Part shown: one piece after another, positions 34,450 through 43,626 of the stretch | How positions within the stretch are numbered: the stretch's first letter is position 1 | Layout: every line of letters starts with the position of its first letter | Source: Vicinamibacterales bacterium | GTDB lineage: Bacteria; Acidobacteriota; Vicinamibacteria; Vicinamibacterales; UBA2999 | Direction of reading: 5' to 3' | Assembly (NCBI GenBank): GCA_041659285.1 | Contig: JBAZYO010000008.1 | Location: 200,480-264,479, forward strand | DNA: 64,000 nt | Translations under genes and position numbers: made by a program | Notes under the pieces: model-generated | Told to the model about the DNA's origin: nothing | The model's input: the letters and a program-made list of their open reading frames with translations, nothing else | Databases searched by the model: none

Positions 34450-34475
34450 GGCCGGCGTGGCCATCGGCGCCGGCC
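34450..34475. terminator. Hairpin between convergent pgeF and epoxide hydrolase genes
   Basis: GGCCGGCG and CGCCGGCC form a perfect 8-bp stem just after the pgeF stop. There is no T tract, so intrinsic termination is uncertain; it may block either transcript. Confidence 0.4.
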
Positions 34476-34483
34476 CGCGCGCG

Positions 34484-35782
34484 TCAGGCGTTGCGCTTCA
34501 GGAAATCAACGAGGAGCGTGCTCAAGGCGTCCGCCTGCTCCTGCTGCACCCAGTGCCCGGCGCCGTCCACCAGGAGCGTGCCCTGGTACTTCGTCGTCAG
34601 GTTCCTTTCGAGGCGCTGGATCGCGCCCGGGTTCTGATGGACGCCCCAGTCCTGCTTGCCGCCCATGAACGTGGCTGGCACGTCGATCGTCCGTCCGGCA
34701 AATAGCTGCAGGTCGTCGGCGCCGGGGCTTCCCCGGTAACCATTCAAGCCGCCCTGGAAGCCGGTGCGCCCATATTCCTCGACGTAGACGCGCAACTCTG
34801 ATTCCGGCAACCACCGGTTCGCGGCAATCTCGGCCGCCGACGGCATGTCGGACGCCACCTGTTCCGACATGCCCTTGCTCAGATCCATCACGTAGTAGCG
34901 GGGCAGCTTGGCCCACTCCGCGGCCGTGCGTGCGGCGAGCGGGTGCGGGTCGTTCTGCTTCCAGTCCGCGCTTTTCACGTGGTAGTAGGCGCGCAGGAAT
35001 GCCTGGAGGCCCTGCGTTGGATGCCAGCTGTTCTCGTTGGCCTCGCGTGTCTGGTAGTAACGCTGATAGTGCTTGCGTGGAGGCGTGAGCTTCGCCAGTT
35101 CCTCGTAGATCGCGTCGGGCGCCGCTGGCGCCGGCGCACGGGACACATTCGCCGTGTTGAATGGCAGCGTGGGCGCGCCGCCGAATGGCGCGCTCATCAT
35201 GGCGACGGAGCGGAAGACGTCCGGCCGCGCCAGCGCGCACCAGCCGGCGAGCGGCGACCCCTGATCGTGCCCAATGACGGCCGCCACGGAGCGGTAGCCC
35301 ATGGCCGACACCAGCGCCAGCATGTCCTTGATCTTGTTGACCGTGCCGAATGGCCGAAGATCGTCCGTGTAGTTGACCGGCGCCGGCGACGTGCGGCCGT
35401 AGCCGCGCACATCCGGCGCGAACACGTGATAGCCGGAGGCCGCGAGCGGTCCCATCACCTTGCGCCAGCTGTAGGCGAGCTCAGGGTAGCCGTGCACGAG
35501 CAGCAGCGCGGGCCGGCCCGGCGTCTCGTAGCCGGCCTCGAGCACGTGCACGCGGAGCCCATTGACGCCGTCAACGAAGCGGGAGCGGACACCGGGTGGC
35601 AGCACCGCTGCGTTCAGCGGCCCGATGTCGCTGTTCGGGGCCTGCCTGGTCAGGGCCGCCTCCACGCGCGCGCCGAACGCCAGCGGGGCCACGGACGCGA
35701 GCAGTCCCTGCAGGACGCTCCGGCGAGTGGGTGGGAGACCGGGCCGTGATCGGTTCGCGAGGTCGTCCTGATCGTGCTGCAT
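34484..35782 (-). CDS. Exported epoxide hydrolase-like alpha/beta hydrolase
   Basis: 432 residues from ATG 35782. A twin-arginine-type leader (TRRSVLQGLLASVAPLAFGA) predicts Tat export. Alpha/beta-hydrolase fold with oxyanion motif HGYPE, nucleophile elbow GHDQGS whose Asp nucleophile indicates epoxide hydrolase or haloalkane dehalogenase rather than esterase, late acid in GGKQDWG and His in GAGHWVQQEQ. Substrate unknown. An upstream in-frame start (35824) would add 14 residues. Confidence 0.85.
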   Translation of the reverse strand: MQHDQDDLANRSRPGLPPTRRSVLQGLLASVAPLAFGARVEAALTRQAPNSDIGPLNAAVLPPGVRSRFVDGVNGLRVHVLEAGYETPGRPALLLVHGYPELAYSWRKVMGPLAASGYHVFAPDVRGYGRTSPAPVNYTDDLRPFGTVNKIKDMLALVSAMGYRSVAAVIGHDQGSPLAGWCALARPDVFRSVAMMSAPFGGAPTLPFNTANVSRAPAPAAPDAIYEELAKLTPPRKHYQRYYQTREANENSWHPTQGLQAFLRAYYHVKSADWKQNDPHPLAARTAAEWAKLPRYYVMDLSKGMSEQVASDMPSAAEIAANRWLPESELRVYVEEYGRTGFQGGLNGYRGSPGADDLQLFAGRTIDVPATFMGGKQDWGVHQNPGAIQRLERNLTTKYQGTLLVDGAGHWVQQEQADALSTLLVDFLKRNA

Positions 35783-35873
35783 GGGCCGCAACGTTACCAG
35801 AACGGGCCACGCTTTCAAGCGCATCGCGCCTGCTTCATGCCATTCGGATGTAATCTAGGCCGAGGACGCTCCC

Positions 35874-36332
35874 ATGTCGCGCGCCACCGACGCCAAGTCG
35901 ATTCTCAACAAATATGCACTCGCCTCCGGCGGCGCTGGCCTGATCACGGCGCCGTTCCTGGGCATGGCCGCGCTGACGGGCCTGCATTTCGCCCTCATCA
36001 AGGAACTGTCGGCGCTCTACGGCGTGGAATTCTCGAAGGAGAGTTCGCGCGGCATCCTGCTCGCCCTCGGCGCGGCGTTTCTCCCCGGATGGATGGGATA
36101 CGGCCTGCAGCGGACGATTCTCCAGAGGTTGCCGGCCATGACCTCGCTGGTCGGCTGGGTCGCGATGGCGGGGTTTTCAGCCGCGGTGACCTACGGCCTC
36201 GGCAAGACCCTGATCGAACATTTCGAATCCGGCGGAACGCTGGCGGACTTCGACGTCAAGCGCTTGCACGACGCGGTGCGCCACGCCTTCGGAACCACCC
36301 ATCCGTCCACCCCGAAGAGCCTGGCCTCGTAG
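35874..36332 (+). CDS. DUF697/YcjF-like membrane protein
   Basis: 152 residues. Two to three hydrophobic segments (about 18-38, 60-80, 90-108) around a conserved-looking ALIKELSALYGVEFSKE. The layout of a loop that follows a helix pair resembles DUF697 proteins, which often accompany dynamin-like or Era-like GTPases; none is adjacent. Function unknown. Confidence 0.6.
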   Translation: MSRATDAKSILNKYALASGGAGLITAPFLGMAALTGLHFALIKELSALYGVEFSKESSRGILLALGAAFLPGWMGYGLQRTILQRLPAMTSLVGWVAMAGFSAAVTYGLGKTLIEHFESGGTLADFDVKRLHDAVRHAFGTTHPSTPKSLAS

Positions 36333-36345
36333 GCGCGTTCGGGTT

Positions 36346-38052
36346 TCAGCGCTTCCCGATGGCAAACAGCGTGGACATGGCGCGGATGTACATCACGCCT
36401 TCCGACAGTGCCGGCGTCGCCATCAGCGACTCGCCCATCGAGTTGGTGCCAATCAGCTTGAAGGCCGGTCCCGCTTCCACCAGCAGCATCTCCCCGTCCT
36501 CGTTCGAGAGGTAGATCTTCCCATCCGCCGCGACCGGTGACGCGCTGTAGCCGCTGCCGACGAGCGGCAGCCGCTGGCGGTAGATCTCCTTGCCGGTCAC
36601 CGGATCGTAGGTGTCGAACACGCCGTTGTTGGCGAGCACATAGAGGATGCCGCGATAGGCGAGCGGTGTCGGCATGTACGAGCCGCGGCCGGTCTTGCTC
36701 CATGCCACCTGGGCACTGTGGTCCTCGCCCTTCGGCAGGGTGAGGTCGCCGCGGGCGCCCGGCTTCACCGCGAACACGGGACGTTCCGGCGCGCGGCCAC
36801 TGGCCACGATGTGCAGGCCGTCGCTGAAGATCGGTGTCGGCGCCGTGATCTTCGAGCTGCCACCGAGCTTCCAGAGTTCGCGGCCGGTCGTCGGGTCGTA
36901 ACCGCGCACGAAGTTCGAGGCGTTGGTCACCAGTTCCGGACCGGCCGGCGTCGTCACCACGGTGGGCGTTCCCCACGACGGCAGCTCGTCGCGTTCCGTC
37001 TTCCACACCGTCTCGCCGGTCTCGGCGTTGAGTGCCAGCACGAACGAGTCCGCCTGCGTGTCGCACTGGATGATCACGAGGCCGTTCCAGATGATGGGCG
37101 AACTCGCCGGCCCCCACTCGTAGCTGGGAATGTCGTAGGCGCCCATGTTGACGCGGCCGATGTCCACCTTCCACCGCAGGTTCCCGGCCAGGTCGTAGGC
37201 ATACACGCCTTGCGAACCAAACCACGCGACGACGATGCGGCCATCCGTGGCGGGCGAGGCGCTGGCATAGGTGGACTTTATGTGGCGCACGTTCAGAGGC
37301 TCGCCCTGAGCGGCCGTCCGTTCCCAGCGGATCTTGCCGGTCTTCTTGTCGACCGCGTAGAGCATCCACCGCTGCGGCGACCGATCCTCGGAGGCGTCGC
37401 CGTCACCGTAGAGGCCGGGCTTGAACGTCGCGTCCTTGCGGCTGCTGACGGCGCTGGTGACGAACACGAGATCGCCCCAGACGACAGGACTCGAGTGCGC
37501 GAGGCCGGGGATGGGCGCGCGCCACAACACGCCGTCCCCGGTGGCCGGGTTCCAGCGATCGGGCAGGTGCTGGCCCTCGGCAATGCCCGAGGCGACCGGC
37601 CCGCGGAACGACGGCCAGCTGCCGGTCGCTGGTGCCGGGCTGGGCAGGCGCGTCGCCGATCCCGCGGTCCGCACGATGCGGCGCTCGGCCTTTGGTGCCA
37701 CCGTGCCGGGTGGCATCCAGACGTTGCGGTCAAGAATCATCCGGCGAGGCACGCAGTCGTCGGCGACAACGGCGAGGGTGAGGTTGGCGCCGTTCAACGC
37801 AAAGGTGTAGCGGCCGGGGCCCGTGCAGCCGTCGGGGCCGGCGGCCATCTGCAACGTGACCTCGTTCCCTGATGCGGTCCAGGTCCCGCCCATCGACGGC
37901 CAACCCGCGCCCGACAGGACAAAGGTGCCCGACGCATCGAACTGGAGCGTGAAATCTCTGAGGGCCAATGGACCGCCCGGCAGCGCGCGTTGTGCGGCCG
38001 GAGAAACGCCCAGGACGAGGAGGAGGGTAGTGACTGCCAGGAGGCGTGGCAC
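36346..38052 (-). CDS. Secreted PQQ-like beta-propeller protein
   Basis: 568 residues. Signal peptide (LLAVTTLLLVLGVSPAAQ), a small N-terminal beta module (about 20-115, GTFVLSGAGWPSMGGTW), then an eight-bladed quinoprotein-type propeller with repeated W-docking motifs (ITVAWFG..GVYAYDLAGNLRW, ALNAETGETVW, TGRELWKL, DPVTGKEIYRQ). Such proteins are often annotated as outer membrane assembly BamB-like or PQQ-binding; no alcohol dehydrogenase residues are visible, so a scaffold or sensor role is more likely. Confidence 0.82.
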   Translation of the reverse strand: MPRLLAVTTLLLVLGVSPAAQRALPGGPLALRDFTLQFDASGTFVLSGAGWPSMGGTWTASGNEVTLQMAAGPDGCTGPGRYTFALNGANLTLAVVADDCVPRRMILDRNVWMPPGTVAPKAERRIVRTAGSATRLPSPAPATGSWPSFRGPVASGIAEGQHLPDRWNPATGDGVLWRAPIPGLAHSSPVVWGDLVFVTSAVSSRKDATFKPGLYGDGDASEDRSPQRWMLYAVDKKTGKIRWERTAAQGEPLNVRHIKSTYASASPATDGRIVVAWFGSQGVYAYDLAGNLRWKVDIGRVNMGAYDIPSYEWGPASSPIIWNGLVIIQCDTQADSFVLALNAETGETVWKTERDELPSWGTPTVVTTPAGPELVTNASNFVRGYDPTTGRELWKLGGSSKITAPTPIFSDGLHIVASGRAPERPVFAVKPGARGDLTLPKGEDHSAQVAWSKTGRGSYMPTPLAYRGILYVLANNGVFDTYDPVTGKEIYRQRLPLVGSGYSASPVAADGKIYLSNEDGEMLLVEAGPAFKLIGTNSMGESLMATPALSEGVMYIRAMSTLFAIGKR

Positions 38053-38072
38053 GGCGCCATCCTAGCACCGCG

Positions 38073-38110
38073 AAAAAAACGCAGGGCGGGAAAGGAGACC
38101 CGCCCTGCGT
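38073..38110 (-). terminator. Rho-independent terminator of the TonB receptor gene
   Basis: A perfect 11-bp stem, CGCAGGGCGGG with CCCGCCCTGCG, loop of 8 nt, followed on the minus strand by seven T. It begins 25 nt after the receptor stop codon. Confidence 0.9.
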
Positions 38111-38134
38111 ACCAATCCGGCGAGGGGCCGGATG

Positions 38135-41095
38135 CTAGAACTCGAGCCGCGCGCCGATCTGCACTTTTCTCGGCGAGTAGCTGGTGCTGTAGGCCGTGAG
38201 CAGCAGGAAGTTCGTGGATGCCTGGTTGCCGTTCGGGTTCGCGAAGTTGGTGCGGTTGGTCAGGTTGAAGAGGTCCGCCGAGATCTCGAGGCGGCGGCGC
38301 CCCTGCACGCGGAAGCCGTAGCCGAGCCGCATGTCGAGGCCGAAGAAGCCCGGGCCATAGGCGCCGTTGCGCTCAGCCTTGTAGTTGCTGACGGTGTAGG
38401 CGTTGTTGCCATTCCCCTTGTACTCGGCCACTGGCAGCGGTTCGGTCAGCAGGCCGTTCAGGTCGGAATCGACGTTCTGGTTGACCAGGCTGAACGGCCG
38501 GCCGCTGATCGCGCGCGCCACCCAGCTGACGTTGAGGCCGCCGGTCCGCGGAATCAGCGCGGTGCCGCTCACCGTGAAGTTGTGCCGGTTGTCGAAGTCG
38601 GTCGGTCCCTCGTTCAGTTCGAGCCGCATGTCGTCGCGCAGCTGGAAGCCGCTCTGCGGCGCGCCGTTGCCCGAGGTGTTGCCGTTCGACTTCGCCAGCG
38701 TGTACGACACCTGCGCGCTGTAGTTGTTGCTGAAGCGCTTCTTCACCTGGAGCATCAACGCGTTGTAGTCGAGCTCGCCGGTGTTCTGGTACTGGATGAC
38801 GTTGGTCGTGAACGGGGCAAAGCCGGGGTACTTAGTCGCCAGGTCCGCGACGGCGGCGACCAACTGCGTATTGGGCACGCGCGTCAAGGTGGACGCGGCG
38901 ACGGTGGGGTTGGAGCGTACCTGCGGGTTGAGGACCTTTGCCATCAGCAGGTCGCGCCCGCGCGAGTAGACGTAGTCCACGCTCACGCTCAGTTCCTCGC
39001 GCAGCTGCCGTTCGTAGCCGATGCTGACTTCGTCGGTGTACGGCGTCCGGCGATCGGGGTTGTCCCAGGTGGCGCCGGTGTTCCGCAGCCGCTGGCCTCC
39101 CGGATACAGCTGGTTCAGCAGGGTGCGGTTCAGCACCGGCCCGTTGACCAGGAAGGGGTCGGTCGGCAACTGCCCGTTGCGCGGGCCGTTGTCGGCCGCC
39201 GCGGTCGGGAAGTTGACGAGGAACGAGCCGGTGAACGGCGTGCCGGTGTAGAGGCCGCCGATCACTTCGAAGTGCGTCTTGTCGAAGAAGCGCCCCACAC
39301 CGATGCGGACCACGCTCTTGCCGCCGATGTCGTAGGTGAAGCCGAGGCGCGGCGCGATGTTGTTGGAGTCCACCGGGTGCTTGTCCGTCAGCGGGTCGTC
39401 GTCTTCGTCCGCGAACGGAATCAGCTCCACGTCGTAGCGGGCGCCGAGGTTCAGCGTCACGTTGTTGCCGAGCCGCCACTTGTCCTGCGCGAATCCCGAA
39501 ATATAGTGTGCCTTCTGGTAGAACACGTTCGGGCCGCCGACGCGGATGGACAGGCGGTCGGGATAGGTCGACGGCACCGCGGGATTGAACGGCACGTTGC
39601 TGCGGCCAAACGAGAAGGTGCCGTTCAGGTTGCCCTGGTTGGTGTTATAGGCGGTGGAGTACGAGTACTGCGCGCCAAACTTCACGTCGTGATCCCCGCC
39701 CTTGCCGGGGATGAACCACGCCAGCGTCTCTTCGACCTGGATGCCGTCGTTGACGCGTGCCGACGAGGTGTTGTCCTGCTGGTCGATGTAGTCCTGGTAG
39801 CCCAGCGTCACCGGACACTTCGACAGGTCACGACCGTTGGTGTTGAAGCAGTTGTTGGCAAACGCCACGTTCTCACGGGTCCAGGTGACGCGGAAGGTGC
39901 TGACCTTGGTGTTCGACAGCACTACGTTGAGATTCCCCGACACGGTCTGGTCGACGTCCGACTCCTCGCGCGCCGCGGACGGGGCGGCGGCCTGTGTGCC
40001 GGTCGCGATAATCTGATTGACCTGCGGCGATTGCTCGCGGAGCCAACGCACGCTATAGGTCGCGCTGTTGTTGATCTGGTGGTCGCCGCGGATGATGGTG
40101 TTCCACACGCGGTCCTGCGTGAGCTGGGTGCCGTTGTACTCGGGCCGCGCCGGGATGTTGATCGCGTTCGGCCGATCGATCGAGAAACGTTCCAGACTGG
40201 CGAAGAAGTGGATCTTGTTCTTCACGATCGGCCCGCCGAACGTGCCGCCCCACCGCTCGTACTTCGTCTCCGGTTTGGGCAGGTTGTTCTGCTTCGCAAA
40301 GAAATGGTTGGTCGTCAGCTTGGTGTCCTGCAGGAACCCGAAGGCGACGCCGCGGAAGTCGTTGGTGCCGGCCTTGGTCACGGCGTTGACGACGGCGCCC
40401 GAGGTGCGGCCGTACTGCGCGTCGTACTGGCCGGTGATCACCTGGAACTCCTGGATCGCCTCGATCGGCGTGCGCGCCTGCGTGCCCGCGCGCTGCCCGA
40501 TCACGTCGTCGTTGTTGTTGCCGCCGTCGAGCATGTAGTTGTTGTTGCGGGGGTCCTGGCCGTTGACCGAGATCGAGTCGCTGCCGAACGACTCGGTGCT
40601 GACCGACGGCACGATGCCGGGCAGCAGCCCGACGAAGCCGATGAAGTTGCCGTTCACGCTGGGCAGCTTCACGAGCGTGTCGCTGGTGATGTTGCCGCCC
40701 AGTTCTTTCGACGTCAGGTCGACGATCGGCGAGACGGCGGTGACGTTGACGGTCTCTTCGAGCCCGCCCACCGACATGGTGACGTCGATGCTGGTGGTCT
40801 TGCCGACTTCGAGGCGCAGATCCTGCCGGTCGAACTTCTTGAAGCCCTGCAGCTCCGCGGTGGCGCGGTAGGTGCCGGGCACGAGGCCGCTGGCGATGAA
40901 CGAACCGTCGGCGCCGGATACCGTTTCGCGGTACATGCCGGTGGCCTGGTTGGTGACGGTCACGGTGACGCCGGGGAGGACCGCACCCTGCTCGTCGATG
41001 ACGCGACCGCGCAGTTCAGAGGTGCCCTGCTGTGCCGACGCCGCCGTCGCGACCAGCACCATGGCGAACACCCAATTCCAAATCCGTAATTTCAT
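38135..41095 (-). CDS. Oar-like TonB-dependent outer membrane receptor with carboxypeptidase-regulatory-like domain
   Basis: 986 residues from ATG 41095, chosen because GGAGG lies 6 nt upstream. Signal peptide (NWVFAMVLVATAASA), then a CarboxypepD_reg-like beta-sandwich (SELRGRVIDEQGAVLPGVTV, about 22-105), plug domain (about 120-230) and a long barrel ending in Phe (GARLEF). This combination is abundant in acidobacteria and usually imports large oligomers such as glycans or peptides. No TonB box could be assigned. A GntR regulator lies directly upstream on the same strand, so the substrate may be its ligand. Confidence 0.92.
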   Translation of the reverse strand: MKLRIWNWVFAMVLVATAASAQQGTSELRGRVIDEQGAVLPGVTVTVTNQATGMYRETVSGADGSFIASGLVPGTYRATAELQGFKKFDRQDLRLEVGKTTSIDVTMSVGGLEETVNVTAVSPIVDLTSKELGGNITSDTLVKLPSVNGNFIGFVGLLPGIVPSVSTESFGSDSISVNGQDPRNNNYMLDGGNNNDDVIGQRAGTQARTPIEAIQEFQVITGQYDAQYGRTSGAVVNAVTKAGTNDFRGVAFGFLQDTKLTTNHFFAKQNNLPKPETKYERWGGTFGGPIVKNKIHFFASLERFSIDRPNAINIPARPEYNGTQLTQDRVWNTIIRGDHQINNSATYSVRWLREQSPQVNQIIATGTQAAAPSAAREESDVDQTVSGNLNVVLSNTKVSTFRVTWTRENVAFANNCFNTNGRDLSKCPVTLGYQDYIDQQDNTSSARVNDGIQVEETLAWFIPGKGGDHDVKFGAQYSYSTAYNTNQGNLNGTFSFGRSNVPFNPAVPSTYPDRLSIRVGGPNVFYQKAHYISGFAQDKWRLGNNVTLNLGARYDVELIPFADEDDDPLTDKHPVDSNNIAPRLGFTYDIGGKSVVRIGVGRFFDKTHFEVIGGLYTGTPFTGSFLVNFPTAAADNGPRNGQLPTDPFLVNGPVLNRTLLNQLYPGGQRLRNTGATWDNPDRRTPYTDEVSIGYERQLREELSVSVDYVYSRGRDLLMAKVLNPQVRSNPTVAASTLTRVPNTQLVAAVADLATKYPGFAPFTTNVIQYQNTGELDYNALMLQVKKRFSNNYSAQVSYTLAKSNGNTSGNGAPQSGFQLRDDMRLELNEGPTDFDNRHNFTVSGTALIPRTGGLNVSWVARAISGRPFSLVNQNVDSDLNGLLTEPLPVAEYKGNGNNAYTVSNYKAERNGAYGPGFFGLDMRLGYGFRVQGRRRLEISADLFNLTNRTNFANPNGNQASTNFLLLTAYSTSYSPRKVQIGARLEF

Positions 41096-41149
41096 TCTGA
41101 CCTCCGGGAAAGCAAGCAACAACAACAACAACAGAGACACTCTTTCAAG

Positions 41150-41836
41150 CTACCGTACGCCGACGCCGAGAATCTCGCCGCGCAGCAGTGCGTTCTTCAT
41201 GCGATCGCTGCCGCAGTCGAGGTGGTCTTCCATCAACGCCTTCGCGCCGGCAGGATCCCGCCTCGCGATGGCATCGACAATCTGCAGGTGTGCTTCGCTG
41301 GCGCCGCCCTGGAACTGGGCGGGCGCCACGCCGAGCGAGAGGAAGCGATCGATCTGGCCGAGGCACCGCTCGATCAGCTCGGCGGCGAGCGTGTTGCGCG
41401 CGACGCGGGCAATCGCCAGGTGGAAGCGGGCGTTCATGGCCTCGGCTTCGCGATAGTCGTCGGCGCCCGAAAGCCGCGCCAGGTCCCGCAACACGTTCAC
41501 ATCGTCCGGCGTCGCGAGCTCCGCCGCGCGCGCGGCGGCGGCACCTTCCAACAGCCGGCGGACATCAAAGGTGTCGTGGACGGCTTGCACCGTGACGCGG
41601 GCCACGAAGTAGCCGCGGCCCTGGACGCGATCGAGGTAGCCCTCCTGCCACAAGCGCGACAGGCCTTCGCGAATCGGGGTGCGCGACATGCCGTGGGCGG
41701 CGGCCAGGGCCGGCTCCGACAGGGGCGCGCCGGGCGGATAGCGGCCGTCGATCATGCCGGCCTTGATGCTCCGGTAGGCGCGCTCCACCTGGGAGGCGTT
41801 GTCAGCGGCGGTTGGCGCGGAGTCTTTGTCCACCAT
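41150..41836 (-). CDS. GntR/FadR-family transcriptional regulator
   Basis: 228 residues. Winged-helix GntR domain (GAPLSEPALAAAHGMSRTPIREGLSRL, in two parts about 37-63) and a C-terminal FCD domain with metal ligands in NARFHLAIAR, EAHLQIVDAI and MEDHLD. FCD regulators bind small organic acids. It is cotranscribed with the receptor gene 54 nt downstream. A GTATAC element (41855-41860) overlapping a TATACT -10-like box lies about 19 nt upstream of its start and is a candidate auto-operator. Confidence 0.9.
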   Translation of the reverse strand: MVDKDSAPTAADNASQVERAYRSIKAGMIDGRYPPGAPLSEPALAAAHGMSRTPIREGLSRLWQEGYLDRVQGRGYFVARVTVQAVHDTFDVRRLLEGAAAARAAELATPDDVNVLRDLARLSGADDYREAEAMNARFHLAIARVARNTLAAELIERCLGQIDRFLSLGVAPAQFQGGASEAHLQIVDAIARRDPAGAKALMEDHLDCGSDRMKNALLRGEILGVGVR

Positions 41837-41974
41837 ACCTGCGGAATCCAGTCAGTATACAGGCAGAAACAGGCCAATTTGGCCGAATCTGAGGATCGTT
41901 GTGCAATTTGCCCGGTTCGCGTGTCCATGGCGGGACTCGCGGCCCGTCGGTCTTGATCGTGTTGGTTCCCCTGC

Positions 41975-42004
41975 CGTGTGTCTATAATGAAACTTGAACA
42001 CACG
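41975..42004 (+). promoter_or_regulatory. Promoter with 7-bp inverted repeat before the DUF4143 gene
   Basis: CGTGTGT (41975-41981) and ACACACG (41998-42004) flank TATAAT (41983-41988); TTGGTT 15 nt upstream is a poor -35. The region 41970-42035 is clearly AT-rich compared with its surroundings. A repressor on the repeat would cover the -10 box. Confidence 0.5.
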
Positions 42005-42033
42005 ATATTCATTTTTCATGTTAAACTGGTTTC

Positions 42034-43191
42034 GTGTTCGGCCGCGAAGATCACCTCCTGAACGTCCGTCGCCAGCTTCGGCGTCAGCCCGTGGTCGGAT
42101 TGCTCGGGCCGCGGCAGATCGGCAAGACCACGGTGGCGAGGGCCATTGCCGCCGCCAGCGGCAAGGCGATGACCTACTTCGACCTCGAGGACCCGGCTGA
42201 CCTTCGCCGGCTGGACGACGAGGCCACCGCGCTCGCGGACCTGAAGGGGCTGGTCGTCATTGACGAGGTGCAGCGGCGACCCGAACTGTTCCCAGTGCTC
42301 CGGGTCCTGGCCGACCGGCCGCGGCGCCCGGCGTCATTTCTTGTCCTCGGCAGTGCCTCGCCGCACTTACTGAAGCAGAGTTCCGAGACGCTCGCCGGCC
42401 GCGTGACTTATCACGAGCTCGATGGCTTCGGTCTCGCCGACGTGGGCGCCGCATCCTGGCGGAAGCTCTGGCTGCGCGGCGGCTATCCCCGGAGCTACCT
42501 GGCTCGCAACGATGCCGAGAGCATGGCGTGGCGCGGCGACCTGCGACGCACCTACATTGAGCAGGACCTTCCTGCCCTGGGCCCCGGCTACCCGGCCAGG
42601 ACCATCGAGCGCGTCTGGGAGATGCTCGCGCACTATCACGGCCAGATCTGGAACGGATCCGAGATCGCCCGCTCATTCGGCGTGTCGCACCCGACCAGCC
42701 GTCGCTACCTGGATCTGCTCGTCGACACCTTCATGGTGCGCCTGTTGCCGCCATGGAGCGAGAACGCCGGCAAGCGGGTCGTGAAATCCCCCAAGCTGTA
42801 TTTCCGCGACGTCGGCCTCCTGCACCATCTGCTCGGCATCCAGCGCGCGGACGACCTGGTGCGGCACCCCAAGGTGGGCGCCTCCTTCGAGGGATTTGCC
42901 ATCGACGCGGTGATCCGTCGTCTTGGCGCGGATCGTCGCGAGTGCCATTTCTGGGCCACGCACCAAGGGGCTGAACTGGACCTGCTCGTGGTCCGCGGCG
43001 GCACGCGGTTGGGCTTTGAGATCAAGCACACCGTGGCGCCGGAGGTGACCAAGTCCATGAGGATTGCGCTCACCGACCTTGGCCTCGATCGGCTCGATGT
43101 CATTCATGTCGGCAAGGACACCTACCCGCTGACGGAACGGATTCGGGCGGTGGCCTTCGATCGCCTGCACCAGGACGTGCGCCCCCTTTGA
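42034..43191 (+). CDS. ATP-binding protein of the AAA_14/DUF4143 type
   Basis: 385 residues, GTG start. AAA_14 ATPase domain with Walker A GPRQIGKTTVA and Walker B LVVIDEVQRRPELFP, then a DUF4143 domain with restriction-like nuclease signature (FEGFAIDAVI, GAELDLLVV, FEIKHT). DUF4143 proteins are widespread orphan ATPases, often in mobile or defence contexts, with no assigned reaction. AT-rich upstream DNA hints at separate history. No partner gene adjoins it. Confidence 0.88.
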   Translation: MFGREDHLLNVRRQLRRQPVVGLLGPRQIGKTTVARAIAAASGKAMTYFDLEDPADLRRLDDEATALADLKGLVVIDEVQRRPELFPVLRVLADRPRRPASFLVLGSASPHLLKQSSETLAGRVTYHELDGFGLADVGAASWRKLWLRGGYPRSYLARNDAESMAWRGDLRRTYIEQDLPALGPGYPARTIERVWEMLAHYHGQIWNGSEIARSFGVSHPTSRRYLDLLVDTFMVRLLPPWSENAGKRVVKSPKLYFRDVGLLHHLLGIQRADDLVRHPKVGASFEGFAIDAVIRRLGADRRECHFWATHQGAELDLLVVRGGTRLGFEIKHTVAPEVTKSMRIALTDLGLDRLDVIHVGKDTYPLTERIRAVAFDRLHQDVRPL

Positions 43192-43224
43192 CAGGGTACG
43201 GACCTTCGCGCGGTCGAGAGGCGG

Positions 43225-43626
43225 CTAGCGGGTATTGCCGTCCATGCCGACGTTCGACAGCCGGTCGGCGTCCTTGTTCATCTCGCGCGGCACGTGGGAA
43301 AAGCTGACGTTGCCGATCTGCATGACCAGCATCTTCGCGCGCAAATAGAGCGGCTTGAGGCCTTCGTTCTTCACCCGGTAGTTGCCGCGCATCTGCTCGA
43401 CCAGCAGCAGGGAATCACCCTTTACCGCGAGCGCCGTGACGTCGTGATCCGCAGCCCATTGCAGGGCGGCAATGAGACCGTGGTACTCGGCGACGTTGTT
43501 GGTGGCGGTGCCGAGGGCGCCGCTCAACTCGGCCAGCACGGTGCCGGCGTCGTCGACGATGTACGCGCCCCAGCCGGCGGGGCCAGGATTGCCCCGCGAG
43601 CCGCCGTCGAAGTAAGCAGTAATCAA
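43225..43626 (-). CDS. Ribonuclease H-like protein
   Basis: 133 residues. RNase HI fold with acidic site residues in FDGGSRGNPGPAG (Asp7), NNVAEYHGL (Glu47), VKGDSLLLV (Asp71) and a late Asp near 119-121 (MNKDADRLSN). It lacks the basic protrusion of E. coli RNase HI and matches the short RNase HI-like form. It should cleave RNA in RNA-DNA hybrids. Its start overlaps the upstream zinc-ribbon gene by 4 nt. Confidence 0.88.
   Translation of the reverse strand: MITAYFDGGSRGNPGPAGWGAYIVDDAGTVLAELSGALGTATNNVAEYHGLIAALQWAADHDVTALAVKGDSLLLVEQMRGNYRVKNEGLKPLYLRAKMLVMQIGNVSFSHVPREMNKDADRLSNVGMDGNTR

Noticed and set aside
38132..41089. Very long open frame opposite the Oar-like receptor (and similar ones opposite E1, rpoD and mutS2)
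   Set aside because: High GC content leaves antisense frames open; composition is Arg/His/Gln-rich with no domain, and the other strand encodes a clear family protein.
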